Below, one piece after another: positions 45,031 through 52,838 of a stretch of DNA of 64,000 nucleotides (within the stretch, counting starts at the first letter, position 1; each line of letters begins with the position of its first letter). Below the pieces are notes generated by a model. That model ran no database searches and was not told the DNA's origin. It worked only from the letters and a program-made list of their open reading frames with translations. The translations under genes were made by a program, and so were the position numbers. This DNA is from Sphingomonas sp. (GTDB lineage: Bacteria; Pseudomonadota; Alphaproteobacteria; Sphingomonadales; Sphingomonadaceae). The stretch lies in assembly GCF_030145815.1 (NCBI RefSeq), contig NZ_JAIXHL010000001.1, positions 124,001-188,000 of the forward strand, in the 5' to 3' direction.

Positions 45031-45624
45031 ATGGCGACGCCGTTCATTGGCCAGCTTCTGACCGTCGGGTTCAACTGGGCACCGCGCAACTACGCGACCT
45101 GCTCGGGCCAGATTCTGTCGATCGCACAGAATACCGCGCTGTTTTCGCTGCTTGGCACGACCTATGGCGGCAATGGCCAGACCACGTTCGCGCTCCCCGA
45201 CCTGCGCGGTCGCGTGGCGATCGGGCAGGGGCAGGGTGGTGGACTGTCGAACCGCACCCTCGGCGAAATGGCGGGCACCGAGAACACGACCCTGCTGAGC
45301 ACTCAGATGCCGCAGCATGTCCACTCACTGTCCGGTGTCACCGGCACGCTGAACGCGGTCGACGTCAAGGCGACCGAGCAGTCGCCGCAGGCCGGCGCCT
45401 ATCTGGCGCGCGGCGTCGATAGCGCGCCGATGCCGGACTCGATCCCCGAAATCTATCTGCCCGCCGCGCAGGGGGACCCCGCGACGAAGGTGCCACTGGC
45501 TGGTGTCAACGTCGCCGGAAATACCGCGATTGCCGGCGGTAGCCAGCCCTTCTCGACGATGCAGCCTTATCTGGTGCTCAACCCGTGCATCGCGCTCCAG
45601 GGTATCTATCCGTCGCGTAACTGA
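45031..45624 (+). CDS. Phage-tail-collar-domain (microcystin-dependent-protein-like) protein, copy 1
   Basis: This 197-residue protein begins MATPFIGQLLTVGFNWAPRN and has the tail-collar core YGGNGQTTFALPDLRGRVAI with MPQHVHSLSGVTGT. These are hallmarks of MdpB-type proteins found in many bacterial chromosomes without other phage genes. The ATG follows GGGGGGATAC. The second copy at 45702 is closely similar over its whole length, so they arose by tandem duplication. Such proteins often sit beside DUF6916 and lasso/RiPP genes, as here. The function is unknown; a surface or secreted fibre-like role is possible. Confidence 0.85.
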   Translation: MATPFIGQLLTVGFNWAPRNYATCSGQILSIAQNTALFSLLGTTYGGNGQTTFALPDLRGRVAIGQGQGGGLSNRTLGEMAGTENTTLLSTQMPQHVHSLSGVTGTLNAVDVKATEQSPQAGAYLARGVDSAPMPDSIPEIYLPAAQGDPATKVPLAGVNVAGNTAIAGGSQPFSTMQPYLVLNPCIALQGIYPSRN

Positions 45625-45701
45625 CAGGCACAGCGTCGGCGCGCCTCAAAGCGTGCGGCGCGGATGGACCGGGATGGTCCGCTGGTTTTTTGGGGGTAAT
45701 T

Positions 45702-46295
45702 ATGACGCAGCCGTTCATTGGCGAAATCATGACCGTTCCGTACAATTTCGCGCCGCGGAACTGGGCGTATTGTGCAGGACAGACGGTAGCGATTTCACAG
45801 AATACCGCTCTTTTCGCGCTGATCGGCACGACCTATGGTGGCAACGGCCAGACCACCTTCGCGCTCCCCGACCTCCGCGGTCGTGCGGCGGTTGGACAGG
45901 GCCAGGGCCCCGGGCTGAGCAATTACTTTATCGGTGAAATGTCGGGGACGGAGACGACGACGCTGCTGAGCACTCAGATGCCGCAGCACGTCCACTCGCT
46001 ATCCGGTGTCACCGGCACGCTGAACGCGGTCGACGTCAAGGCGACCGAACAATCGCCGCAGGCCGGTGCCTATTTGGCCCGCCCGGTCGATACCGCTCCT
46101 TCGCCGGACATGCTGCCGAAAATCTACCTGCCTGCGGCGCAGGGCAACCCTGCAACCAAGGTGCCGCTGGCCGGGGTCAATATCGCCGGGAACACCGCAA
46201 TCGCCGGCGGCAGCCAGCCCTTTTCGACGATCCAGCCCTATTTGACGCTGGCTCCGATTATCGCGCTCTTCGGGATTTTCCCGTCGCGTAACTGA
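45702..46295 (+). CDS. Phage-tail-collar-domain protein, copy 2
   Basis: This 197-residue tandem paralogue of the preceding gene shares HVHSLSGVTGTLNAVDVKAT and the C-terminus IFPSRN/IYPSRN. The ATG at 45702 follows TGGGGGTAAT; an in-frame TTG at 45690 is less likely. The 77-nt gap contains GGACC...GGTCC (45666-45680) then six T residues, a weak terminator or attenuator that could lower this copy's expression. The most divergent part lies at residues about 60-90 and in the PDMLPKIYLPAA region. It converges on the DUF6916-like gene across a strong hairpin. Confidence 0.85.
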   Translation: MTQPFIGEIMTVPYNFAPRNWAYCAGQTVAISQNTALFALIGTTYGGNGQTTFALPDLRGRAAVGQGQGPGLSNYFIGEMSGTETTTLLSTQMPQHVHSLSGVTGTLNAVDVKATEQSPQAGAYLARPVDTAPSPDMLPKIYLPAAQGNPATKVPLAGVNIAGNTAIAGGSQPFSTIQPYLTLAPIIALFGIFPSRN

Positions 46296-46302
46296 TGCGC
46301 GT

Positions 46303-46326
46303 CCCGCCGGGCATCATCCCGGCGGG
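46303..46326. terminator. Bidirectional hairpin between convergent genes
   Basis: CCCGCCGGG (46303-46311) and CCCGGCGGG (46318-46326) form a perfect 9-bp stem with a CATCAT loop, placed exactly between the second tail-collar gene and the convergent DUF6916-like gene. There is no long T-tract on either side, but stability and location favour a two-way terminator. Confidence 0.6.
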
Positions 46327-46328
46327 CC

Positions 46329-46643
46329 TCAGTTAAAGACCGCCTGATAGTAATGACCGGCGACCGCGTCGGGCGGCGGCATCGTCTGTTCGATATAGAC
46401 GAGGTCGGGACCGAATCCGCCGCTGCGCATTGCATAGATGCCGGTGCCGAGCTGGATCATCGGGTCCGAATGGAACATCAAGATGAAGGGTGGTCGCATC
46501 GACGGACGGTGATTGACCAACGGCGTCGCCGAGACGAGGGTGATGTCGACATTGCGCGGTTCGCAGTCCAGCCGGAACAGCTTGCCGACATGCGGCTGGA
46601 ATTCCTCGATTACCATCGGGCGGGGGATCAGTTCGGTCGTCAT
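46329..46643 (-). CDS. DUF6916-like small protein
   Basis: The ATG at 46643 (MTTELIPRPMVIEEFQPHVG) gives 104 residues; the frame extends 14 codons upstream without a better start. The pattern F-x-P-H-V-G-x-x-F, then FILMFHSDPM, GTGIYAM and GPDLVYIEQTMPPP, is one I associate with DUF6916 proteins that accompany tail-collar proteins. It is probably beta-rich and cytosolic. The function is unknown, but linkage to the tail-collar pair suggests that they act together. Confidence 0.65.
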   Translation of the reverse strand: MTTELIPRPMVIEEFQPHVGKLFRLDCEPRNVDITLVSATPLVNHRPSMRPPFILMFHSDPMIQLGTGIYAMRSGGFGPDLVYIEQTMPPPDAVAGHYYQAVFN

Positions 46644-46709
46644 GCCGCGCACCCTATAAGGAAATTCGCCGCAATCAACCGGCACGTTGTGCTCTGTGGA
46701 GGATGATCA

Positions 46710-47228
46710 TTGAACCCGTCCCACGCTCAATTGGCACACGCATTCGATCGCGCCTTTGCCGAGCGCGCCGAAGGGTTTGAAGGGCGCGCGCGTGGGCGTG
46801 ATGACGGGCCGTTCCTGCTGGATTGTGCGGTCGCCTGCTCGACGATGAACGGCCTGCTGCCCGAACCCATGCTGGTCCAGCAGGCGGAGTTGCAGCGTGC
46901 CGGGCATGACAACGGCTTTCCCGACGCGCTGCACTGGATCGTGCTGCGTGGCGGCGCGCCGATCGGGCATGCCCGGATGGCGTGGAACAGCGCCGACACC
47001 CATCTTGTGGACATCGCGGTGCTCCCCGAACATCGCGGTATCGGTGCGGCGCGTGCGTTGCTGGGTGCGTGGCTCGCCGTAGCCGACTCGCACGGGCTGA
47101 CCGCGACGCTACAGGTGTTCCACGATAATCCGGCGCGGCAGATCTATGCACGTCTGGGCTTTGTCGAAACGGCGCCAGATCCCTATGCCGCCTTTGTCGA
47201 TATGCACCGCCCTCCGGCTCAGCGCTGA
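46710..47228 (+). CDS. GNAT-family N-acetyltransferase
   Basis: This 172-residue protein starts with TTG preceded by GGAGGATGATCA. The acetyl-CoA-binding region is DIAVLPEHRGIGAARALLGAW (motif A, Q/R-x-x-G-x-G/A), followed by ATLQVFHDNPARQIYARLGF (motif B), both typical of GNAT acetyltransferases. The acceptor is unknown; a peptide, an amine or a small molecule are all possible. It converges on the lasso B2 protease gene with a 10-nt overlap and may belong to the RiPP locus. Confidence 0.85.
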   Translation: MNPSHAQLAHAFDRAFAERAEGFEGRARGRDDGPFLLDCAVACSTMNGLLPEPMLVQQAELQRAGHDNGFPDALHWIVLRGGAPIGHARMAWNSADTHLVDIAVLPEHRGIGAARALLGAWLAVADSHGLTATLQVFHDNPARQIYARLGFVETAPDPYAAFVDMHRPPAQR

Positions 47229-47716
47229 AGCGCCGCCGCCACGCGCGCGGGAACGAAGCAGGACAGCGGCACATGTGTCGCAAAGCAATGCGCACCACCT
47301 GTCGGCACGACATCGCCGCAGCTAGTCCAGGCGTGTGCGCGCAACTCGCCCGCAGGCCGTTCGCGCTCGATTCCGAGAATGACCGCGCACGGAACGCGCC
47401 ACAGGACGCACAGCGCCTTCGCCGCCATCGCCTGGGGCAGGCAGTTGGACCGAAACGGCGCATAGGATGCCGCGATCGACACCGTCCTGCCGATCAACCG
47501 CGCCCGCGCAGATTGCTCAGGCGAAGCGGCGGGGCGATGTGCCGTCGCACCGAGATTGACGCCCAGCCACGGCGCAATGCGCCGGAACGGCAGCAGCGTG
47601 ATCAGCGCGGATGACAGGCCGATCAGCAGCCATGCGGGCGCCAGCCACAGCAGTACAAAGGGCGGTTGCCGCCCCGCCACCGCCAATTTGCGCGCGATCA
47701 TCCCGGTGCGCGACAC
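47219..47716 (-). CDS. Lasso-peptide leader protease (B2, transglutaminase-like)
   Basis: The GTG at 47716 follows GGAGGCGG and gives 165 residues. An N-terminal hydrophobic part (FVLLWLAPAWLLIGLSSALI) precedes the papain/transglutaminase-like domain: Cys in SNCLPQAMAAKALC, His in LRAHAWTSCGD, the pattern of lasso B2 proteins. In lasso pathways B2 removes the leader peptide so that the new N-terminal amine can be cyclised. It lies in a locus with a PqqD-type B1 protein, an AsnB-like cyclase and a matching precursor. The hydrophobic N-terminus suggests membrane association. Confidence 0.85.
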   Translation of the reverse strand: MSRTGMIARKLAVAGRQPPFVLLWLAPAWLLIGLSSALITLLPFRRIAPWLGVNLGATAHRPAASPEQSARARLIGRTVSIAASYAPFRSNCLPQAMAAKALCVLWRVPCAVILGIERERPAGELRAHAWTSCGDVVPTGGAHCFATHVPLSCFVPARVAAALQR

Positions 47717-47833
47717 GTAACCGCCTCCATCCACTGTATTTCTGCCACTATATTTCGGCTTGTGACGCCGGGGCTTCCGGGGCATGCACTAGCACCGCCC
47801 ATGGCGCAGTCCAATGGGTGCGGCGGGGGGCGC

Positions 47834-49039
47834 ATGACCGATCACATGACGATCGACCATGAAGTGGGCAAGCGGATCACCGCGGCCGACGAATGTGCGC
47901 TGGTGCAAGCTGCCTATGCGCGCAATCCCGCATCGACGCTGCTGCGCGACCGGCTGGCCGTGCTGTTCAACCGCAATGACCGCTTTGCTGAGGCGATTGC
48001 GCTCTATGCCGGGGTCGATCCGTACACCCTGGGCTTTGCCGAAGTACTGGTGCTGGTGCATGCGCATATGGCGCTTGAACAGCCGACGGACACCGCGCGC
48101 GCGGCTGACCTCGCCACGGTGGCGTTCGAGGTCGCCGACGAAGACTTTCAGCGCGCCGCCGCGCTGGCCGCCCGGGGCAAGGCTCAGCGACGGATGGGCG
48201 CGATCGACGCCGCCGAACACAGCCTGAGACAGGCGCTGATCCACGATCCGCACAACAAGGATGCGTGCAAACGCCTCGCCAGCCTGCATTTCGACGCGGG
48301 CGCGCCGCAACGCGTGCTCGACGACATGGCGCAACTCGACGCGCAGGGCGTGGGCCATTCGCGCCTGTTCGCGGCCCAGACGCTGGCGCTGGCGCAGCTC
48401 GGCCAGATCGATGCCGCGCGCGCGCAGGATGGGTGGGACCGGTTCGCCCATCGCGGCACGCTCGCCACGCCCGCCGGGTTCGACACGCTCGATGCGTTCA
48501 ATGCCGCGCTTGCCGCTGAATTGCTGACCCATCCGGGGCTGCGCTACGAGAGCTATGGCACGGCGTCGGAGCAAACCTGGCGGATCGATGCGCCCGCGAC
48601 CGGGGCGGCGCCACGCGTTCGTCAGCTGCTCGATGCGCTGGCCGGGACGATCGACGCGCATCTCGCGGGGCTGGCGGCGGACGGGCACCCGTGGCTGCGC
48701 GCACGGCCCGGAACGGGGGTGCTGCACAGCTGGTGCGTCATCACCGAAAGCACTGGGTTTGAGACCTGGCATGTCCACCAGTTCGGGTGGCTGAGCGGCG
48801 TCTATTACGTCCAGATCCCCGACGGGATCGCGACGGGCACCGACGCCGCCGGCTGCATCGCCTTCGGTATTCCCGAGGATATGGTTGGGGATGACGCAGC
48901 GCGAGCGTTCGGTAGCACGGTTGTACGCCCGAAGGCGGGCACGGTGATGCTGTTCCCATCGCATTGCTACCACCGCACCTTCCCGCACGGGGCGGCCCAG
49001 CGGCGCATCTGCGTCGCGTTCGACATCTGGCCCGGCTGA
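47834..49039 (+). CDS. TPR-domain/putative 2OG-Fe(II) oxygenase
   Basis: The ATG at 47834 gives 401 residues. The first about 190 residues are helical and TPR-like (RDRLAVLFNRNDRFAEAIAL; QRRMGAIDAAEHSLRQALI). The C-terminal part resembles the PF13759 group of putative 2OG-Fe(II) oxygenases: GVLHSWCVITES, WHVHQFGWLSGVYYVQIP, then VMLFPSHCYHRTFPH. The first metal-binding region reads H-V-H-Q instead of the usual H-x-D/E. It is 8 nt before the first HPr-kinase-like gene in a lasso-peptide locus, so hydroxylation of the peptide is possible (inference). Confidence 0.75.
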   Translation: MTDHMTIDHEVGKRITAADECALVQAAYARNPASTLLRDRLAVLFNRNDRFAEAIALYAGVDPYTLGFAEVLVLVHAHMALEQPTDTARAADLATVAFEVADEDFQRAAALAARGKAQRRMGAIDAAEHSLRQALIHDPHNKDACKRLASLHFDAGAPQRVLDDMAQLDAQGVGHSRLFAAQTLALAQLGQIDAARAQDGWDRFAHRGTLATPAGFDTLDAFNAALAAELLTHPGLRYESYGTASEQTWRIDAPATGAAPRVRQLLDALAGTIDAHLAGLAADGHPWLRARPGTGVLHSWCVITESTGFETWHVHQFGWLSGVYYVQIPDGIATGTDAAGCIAFGIPEDMVGDDAARAFGSTVVRPKAGTVMLFPSHCYHRTFPHGAAQRRICVAFDIWPG

Positions 49040-49046
49040 CCGGTCG

Positions 49047-49892
49047 GTGCAGCGGCTGATCGGCTACGGGCTGCGGCTGGACGCGCAGCTCGCGGTTCCC
49101 GGCGCTGTCCCCGACGATCGCGACGGCCCGGCTGACCTGTCGATCCTGCGCGATCCACCCCAATCGACCGGCGAAGCCCCCGTCTATGCACGGACCGATG
49201 CGGGCCTGTGCTTCGTTTGCCCCGGTGTCGCCAGCTACCGCATCGCGGCGCAGTCGATCCACGTTGCGCCCGATCCGGATGCGCGGCCCGATATGATCAC
49301 CGGCATGCTGGTCGCCACCGCGCTGCCCGCCTGGCTGTGGCTGCGGGGCCGGTTCGTGCTGCATGCCGGCGCGGTCCGGCTGTCCGGCGGTGGCGCGATT
49401 GCCATTGCCGGCGCATCGGGCAGCGGCAAATCCACGATCCTTGCACAGCTGGCGGCGGCGGGGGCGGCAGTGATCGGCGACGATACGATTGCCTTTTCGC
49501 GCGACACCGGGGCGCTGGCGAGCGGCCTTGGCGGCGGCTGGTTTTCTGCGCGCGATGACGGAGGCGCGCGCCCGTTCGTCGCGGTGGACATGCGCCAGAG
49601 TTGCTCCGGCGCCGCGCTCGCCGCGATCCTGCTGCTCGATCAGCGGTGTGAGGGGGAGGGCGGCCTGATGCGGATCGATCCCGTCGCGGCGGTGGCGGCC
49701 CTGCTCACCCACCGGCACCGCCCGCGCGTGCCCGCGCTGCTCGGTCGCACGGTCGAGGTTTTGCACGATGCCACTCTACTCGCGGGGACAATCCCGCTCT
49801 ATAGCTGGCGGCGACGGGCGGGCGTGGCGACGCTGACACCCGCAGAATGGGCGATGCTTGAACGGATCGGGATGGGGAAAGAGATCGAATGA
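49047..49892 (+). CDS. HPr-kinase-like protein 1 (HprK-related)
   Basis: This 281-residue protein starts with GTG. The kinase core has Walker A IAGASGSGKSTI (residues 121-131), FVLHAGAV with H106, and IGDDTIAF as the second metal-binding strand. These match HPr kinase/phosphorylase homologues found in RiPP loci, where the paeninodin kinase phosphorylates the C-terminal serine of a lasso precursor. Its stop overlaps the PqqD gene (ATGA). The precursor in this locus ends in serine. Substrate assignment is inference from that precedent. Confidence 0.82.
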   Translation: MQRLIGYGLRLDAQLAVPGAVPDDRDGPADLSILRDPPQSTGEAPVYARTDAGLCFVCPGVASYRIAAQSIHVAPDPDARPDMITGMLVATALPAWLWLRGRFVLHAGAVRLSGGGAIAIAGASGSGKSTILAQLAAAGAAVIGDDTIAFSRDTGALASGLGGGWFSARDDGGARPFVAVDMRQSCSGAALAAILLLDQRCEGEGGLMRIDPVAAVAALLTHRHRPRVPALLGRTVEVLHDATLLAGTIPLYSWRRRAGVATLTPAEWAMLERIGMGKEIE

Positions 49893-50158
49893 CCGACGCA
49901 AAATGGACGCGGAACGAAGACTGGGTGGGCTCGGCGATCGAGGACAGCTTCGTCATGGTGAACATCGGCAGCGGCAGCTACGTGTCGCTGAACGAAACTG
50001 CCCGGGCGATCTGGGACGCACTCGATACGCCGCGCACCGCCGCAGAGATTGCCGCAAGCCTCGGCACGCAGTTCGATGTCGCCCCCGACGCCTGCGCCGC
50101 TGCCGTCACCCGCACGCTGGCGGAGATGGAGGTCCAGCAACTCGCCCATGTCGCATGA
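49889..50158 (+). CDS. PqqD-family/lasso B1 precursor-recognition protein
   Basis: This 89-residue protein has the winged-helix RRE plan of PqqD: SFVMVNIGSGSYVSLNETA, then AIWDALDTPRTAAEIAASL, and a C-terminal helix. In lasso pathways B1 binds the leader, usually at a Y-x-x-P motif, and presents it to B2 and the cyclase. It overlaps the kinase-1 stop (ATGA) and the start of kinase 2 (by 11 nt), so the three are translated together. The precursor at 53818-53967 has W-x-x-P in its leader, a fitting partner. Confidence 0.85.
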   Translation: MTDAKWTRNEDWVGSAIEDSFVMVNIGSGSYVSLNETARAIWDALDTPRTAAEIAASLGTQFDVAPDACAAAVTRTLAEMEVQQLAHVA

Positions 50159-51047
50159 GCCACGCCATGCGGCCCATGCCTATGGACTGAACTGGACGAG
50201 CGCATTTCCACTTGAGCAATTCGCCGTCGGCCCGCGCGATGGGGCCGCGACGGTCGATGTGCGACAGGTCACGGCGTTGCCGCCGCGCACTCCGCTGGTG
50301 CCGGTGCGGGCGGGGGCAGTCTATGCCGATGGCACGCGCTTCCCCTGGTATCGGCAGGCGACGTTCGACATGCACGACGGGAAGCGGATCGACGTCCTGC
50401 CCGGCGCGGGCTGGACCGGGGGGCTGCCGCATGCCTTTTACGGCACGGTCGTCGCGCATCTGCTCGCCTGGCGCGGGTTGATCCCGATGCATGGTTGCGC
50501 CGTGGCAATCGACGGGCGCGCCGCGCTGATCGTCGGCGATGCCGGCGCGGGCAAGTCCAGCCTTACCGCCGGCCTGATCGCAGCAGGTGCGGCGCTGGTG
50601 AGCGATGATCTGTCGGCGCTGGCCGTCGATCCGGCCGGGGGCGGCGCAACGGTCCTGCCCGGCCGCACCACGATCCGGCTCGATCCGATGGTGGCGGATT
50701 GGATCGACGGCACGCGGCTGGCGCTACCAGCCCGCGATACGCGCGGCAAAGCGGTGGTGCGGCCCGCCGCCCGCAGCGGCCCCGAGGCGCTGCCGCTGGC
50801 GGGGGTGATCGTGCTCGGTCTCGGTCCCGGCACGACCGCGCCGCTGACTCGCGCCGCGCTGCTCACCAGCCATTTGTTCCGACCGGCATGGATGGCGGCG
50901 CTCCCCAACAGTGCCGTCCGAACACGCGCGCTGCTCGCGCTGGCAGCGGATTTGCCGGTCAGCGGCTTTCCGGCAGTGGCTGGCGGCGGCGGGGCGGCCC
51001 ATGCCGACCGCGCCCGCGCCGCGCTCGCGCTGATCCGCGCTTTATGA
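50148..51047 (+). CDS. HPr-kinase-like protein 2
   Basis: The ATG at 50148 lies inside the end of the PqqD gene and gives 299 residues. Walker A is VGDAGAGKSSLTAG (about 129-142), preceded by LIPMHGCAVAI with H115 and followed by VSDDLSAL. It is a second, distinct HprK-related protein in the same operon. Having two suggests different targets, sequential modification, or one regulatory partner. It may phosphorylate the lasso precursor or modify it with another group. It converges on the cyclase gene with a 6-nt overlap. Confidence 0.8.
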   Translation: MSHEPRHAAHAYGLNWTSAFPLEQFAVGPRDGAATVDVRQVTALPPRTPLVPVRAGAVYADGTRFPWYRQATFDMHDGKRIDVLPGAGWTGGLPHAFYGTVVAHLLAWRGLIPMHGCAVAIDGRAALIVGDAGAGKSSLTAGLIAAGAALVSDDLSALAVDPAGGGATVLPGRTTIRLDPMVADWIDGTRLALPARDTRGKAVVRPAARSGPEALPLAGVIVLGLGPGTTAPLTRAALLTSHLFRPAWMAALPNSAVRTRALLALAADLPVSGFPAVAGGGGAAHADRARAALALIRAL

Positions 51048-52781
51048 CATGTCGCGCCACCAGGCGATGAACGCGCCCGCCAGTGCGGTCAGCTGAACCC
51101 GCACCGCTTCGCCATGGTGCGCCGTCGCGCCGCGCGCTGCACAGGCGAGCCCATGGTCAAGCGCGTCGAGGTCGATCCATTCGTCCGCCCCCGCGCGGCG
51201 ATACAGCGCGATTCGTCCGCGCGCGTCTTCGGCGTCGCTCTGCAGCCGGGCGGCATAGTCCGGGGCAAACCCCGGCCCCTTGCCGCGCAGCCGGATCGCG
51301 TCGGGCAGCTTGCCCGTGAGCAGGTGGCGGCCCGGCGTCCGTGCGCCGGTCTTCGGGTAGAGCAGCGCTGCCGGGAAGCTGGCGAACAGCGCGATCAAGC
51401 GCGGGTCGCGGAACGGCATGGCGACGCGTACCCGGCCAAGGTCGAGCGATGCCGGCGCCCGCGCGGCCTTGGCAAAGCCGGGTCGGACGCCCCATCGTTC
51501 ATCCTTGGACGGAAGACGGGGCAGCGTCGGAGGACTGCGGAGTGCGTCCGCCAGCGGCCCCGGCGGGGCGGTCAGCCAATGCGGCGCGAGATCGACGTGA
51601 AACGAATCGGCGGCATCGGGCGTCCGTTCAGGCTTCCAGCGCGTCCGCAGTGCCTCGCGCAGCATGCCGATGGGCGATGCGGGCGCATGGAGCGGCAGCG
51701 AGTTGGTCAGCGTAAGCTCACCGAACTGGCCATCGAACAACTGCGATGCGCCAGCGGCGCGCGTCTCCTGAGCGAAACGATGATAGAGATAGTGGCGCAC
51801 GTCGAGGCTGGGGCCATTCGCGTCGCGAAACAGGGTCGGGTCCGGATGATAGGGGCCGGGTGCCGCAGCGGCGCGCACGGGGCGATGCGGCGCGCCGAGA
51901 TGCGCGGCGACGATCGCGGCTTCGGCCAGCTCGTCAATCTGGCGCGATCCGGTCGCTGCAGCGGATGTGAGGAAATGCAAGGCTTCGTCCGGGCCGAGCG
52001 CCTGTGCCGCCGCCCACGCCACCAGCGACGAATCGAGCCCACCGCTGAGCATGCACGCATAGCTGCCGCCGATCATCCGCTGGCGCACAATGCGCAGCAG
52101 CAACGCCTCGGCCTCCGCCATCGCCGTGTCAAGATCGCCGCACCAGTCGCTGGCAGCCGGTAGCGCGGCGGGCGGGGCGGCGTGCACCCCGCTCTGGTCG
52201 ACTGTGACGCAGCCGCCCGGTGTCAGGGCAGTGATCCCGATGACCGGGGTGCGGCCATCCCCAGGCTCCCGCAAACTTGCCCGACCCAGCGCCATCAACA
52301 GCCCGGCCGGGTCGAATGCGTCACCGATCCATGCGATGCGGCTGAGCTGGCGCAGGTCGGCGCCGATCGCGATCCGCGCACCGCGCACGGCATAGAATAG
52401 CGGATCGCGCTGGCACAGCGACGACACCAGCGTCAGCTGCGCCCCGTTCCAGCGGGCCAGCGTCCATTCACCGTCCAGGCGGGTGCGGGCCTCTGCTCCG
52501 TAGCGGTCGAGCGCGGCCGCGGCGAGCGCGACGTCGCTGCTGTCGGACGCCAGGCCAAGCGCGCGGGCAACGTCCTCCCGTGCATCCAGCCTGCCCAGGA
52601 ACAGGGTCAGCGTGCCGCGCGCGTCCAACACCTGCGCCGCGCCCGGATCGGCCAGATCGCACACCGCAGCAACATGGTCGGCGCCGTGCGCTGCGTCAGG
52701 CAGGCCGAGTAACCGGGCCGCAGCGCGGTCCGGCGGCGCGCCATCGCAATTGAACAGGCCGAACAGGCCGGTACGGTCCAT
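51042..52781 (-). CDS. Lasso-peptide cyclase (asparagine-synthetase-like)
   Basis: This 579-residue protein has the asparagine synthetase B plan. The N-terminal glutaminase-like domain starts MDRTGLFGLFN and lacks the Cys2 nucleophile of true asparagine synthetases. The ATP-pyrophosphatase domain has CMLSGGLDSSLVAWA. Lasso cyclases (C proteins) have this design: they adenylate an Asp or Glu side chain of the core and form the macrolactam with the freed N-terminal amine. The locus contains B1, B2 and a precursor with Gly1 and Asp8, so this is the predicted ring-forming enzyme. The start at 52781 is 57 nt from the divergent beta-propeller gene. Confidence 0.85.
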   Translation of the reverse strand: MDRTGLFGLFNCDGAPPDRAAARLLGLPDAAHGADHVAAVCDLADPGAAQVLDARGTLTLFLGRLDAREDVARALGLASDSSDVALAAAALDRYGAEARTRLDGEWTLARWNGAQLTLVSSLCQRDPLFYAVRGARIAIGADLRQLSRIAWIGDAFDPAGLLMALGRASLREPGDGRTPVIGITALTPGGCVTVDQSGVHAAPPAALPAASDWCGDLDTAMAEAEALLLRIVRQRMIGGSYACMLSGGLDSSLVAWAAAQALGPDEALHFLTSAAATGSRQIDELAEAAIVAAHLGAPHRPVRAAAAPGPYHPDPTLFRDANGPSLDVRHYLYHRFAQETRAAGASQLFDGQFGELTLTNSLPLHAPASPIGMLREALRTRWKPERTPDAADSFHVDLAPHWLTAPPGPLADALRSPPTLPRLPSKDERWGVRPGFAKAARAPASLDLGRVRVAMPFRDPRLIALFASFPAALLYPKTGARTPGRHLLTGKLPDAIRLRGKGPGFAPDYAARLQSDAEDARGRIALYRRAGADEWIDLDALDHGLACAARGATAHHGEAVRVQLTALAGAFIAWWRDMS

Positions 52782-52838
52782 CGGTCAGTGGTCCCGGCGG
52801 CGCTTGACTGCGCCGGGCCGCACCCTACCACCGGCGGC

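Noticed and set aside
45031..46295. Prophage remnant
   Set aside because: The tail-collar proteins are of the chromosomal MdpB-like kind, and no capsid, portal, terminase, lysis or integrase genes are near.
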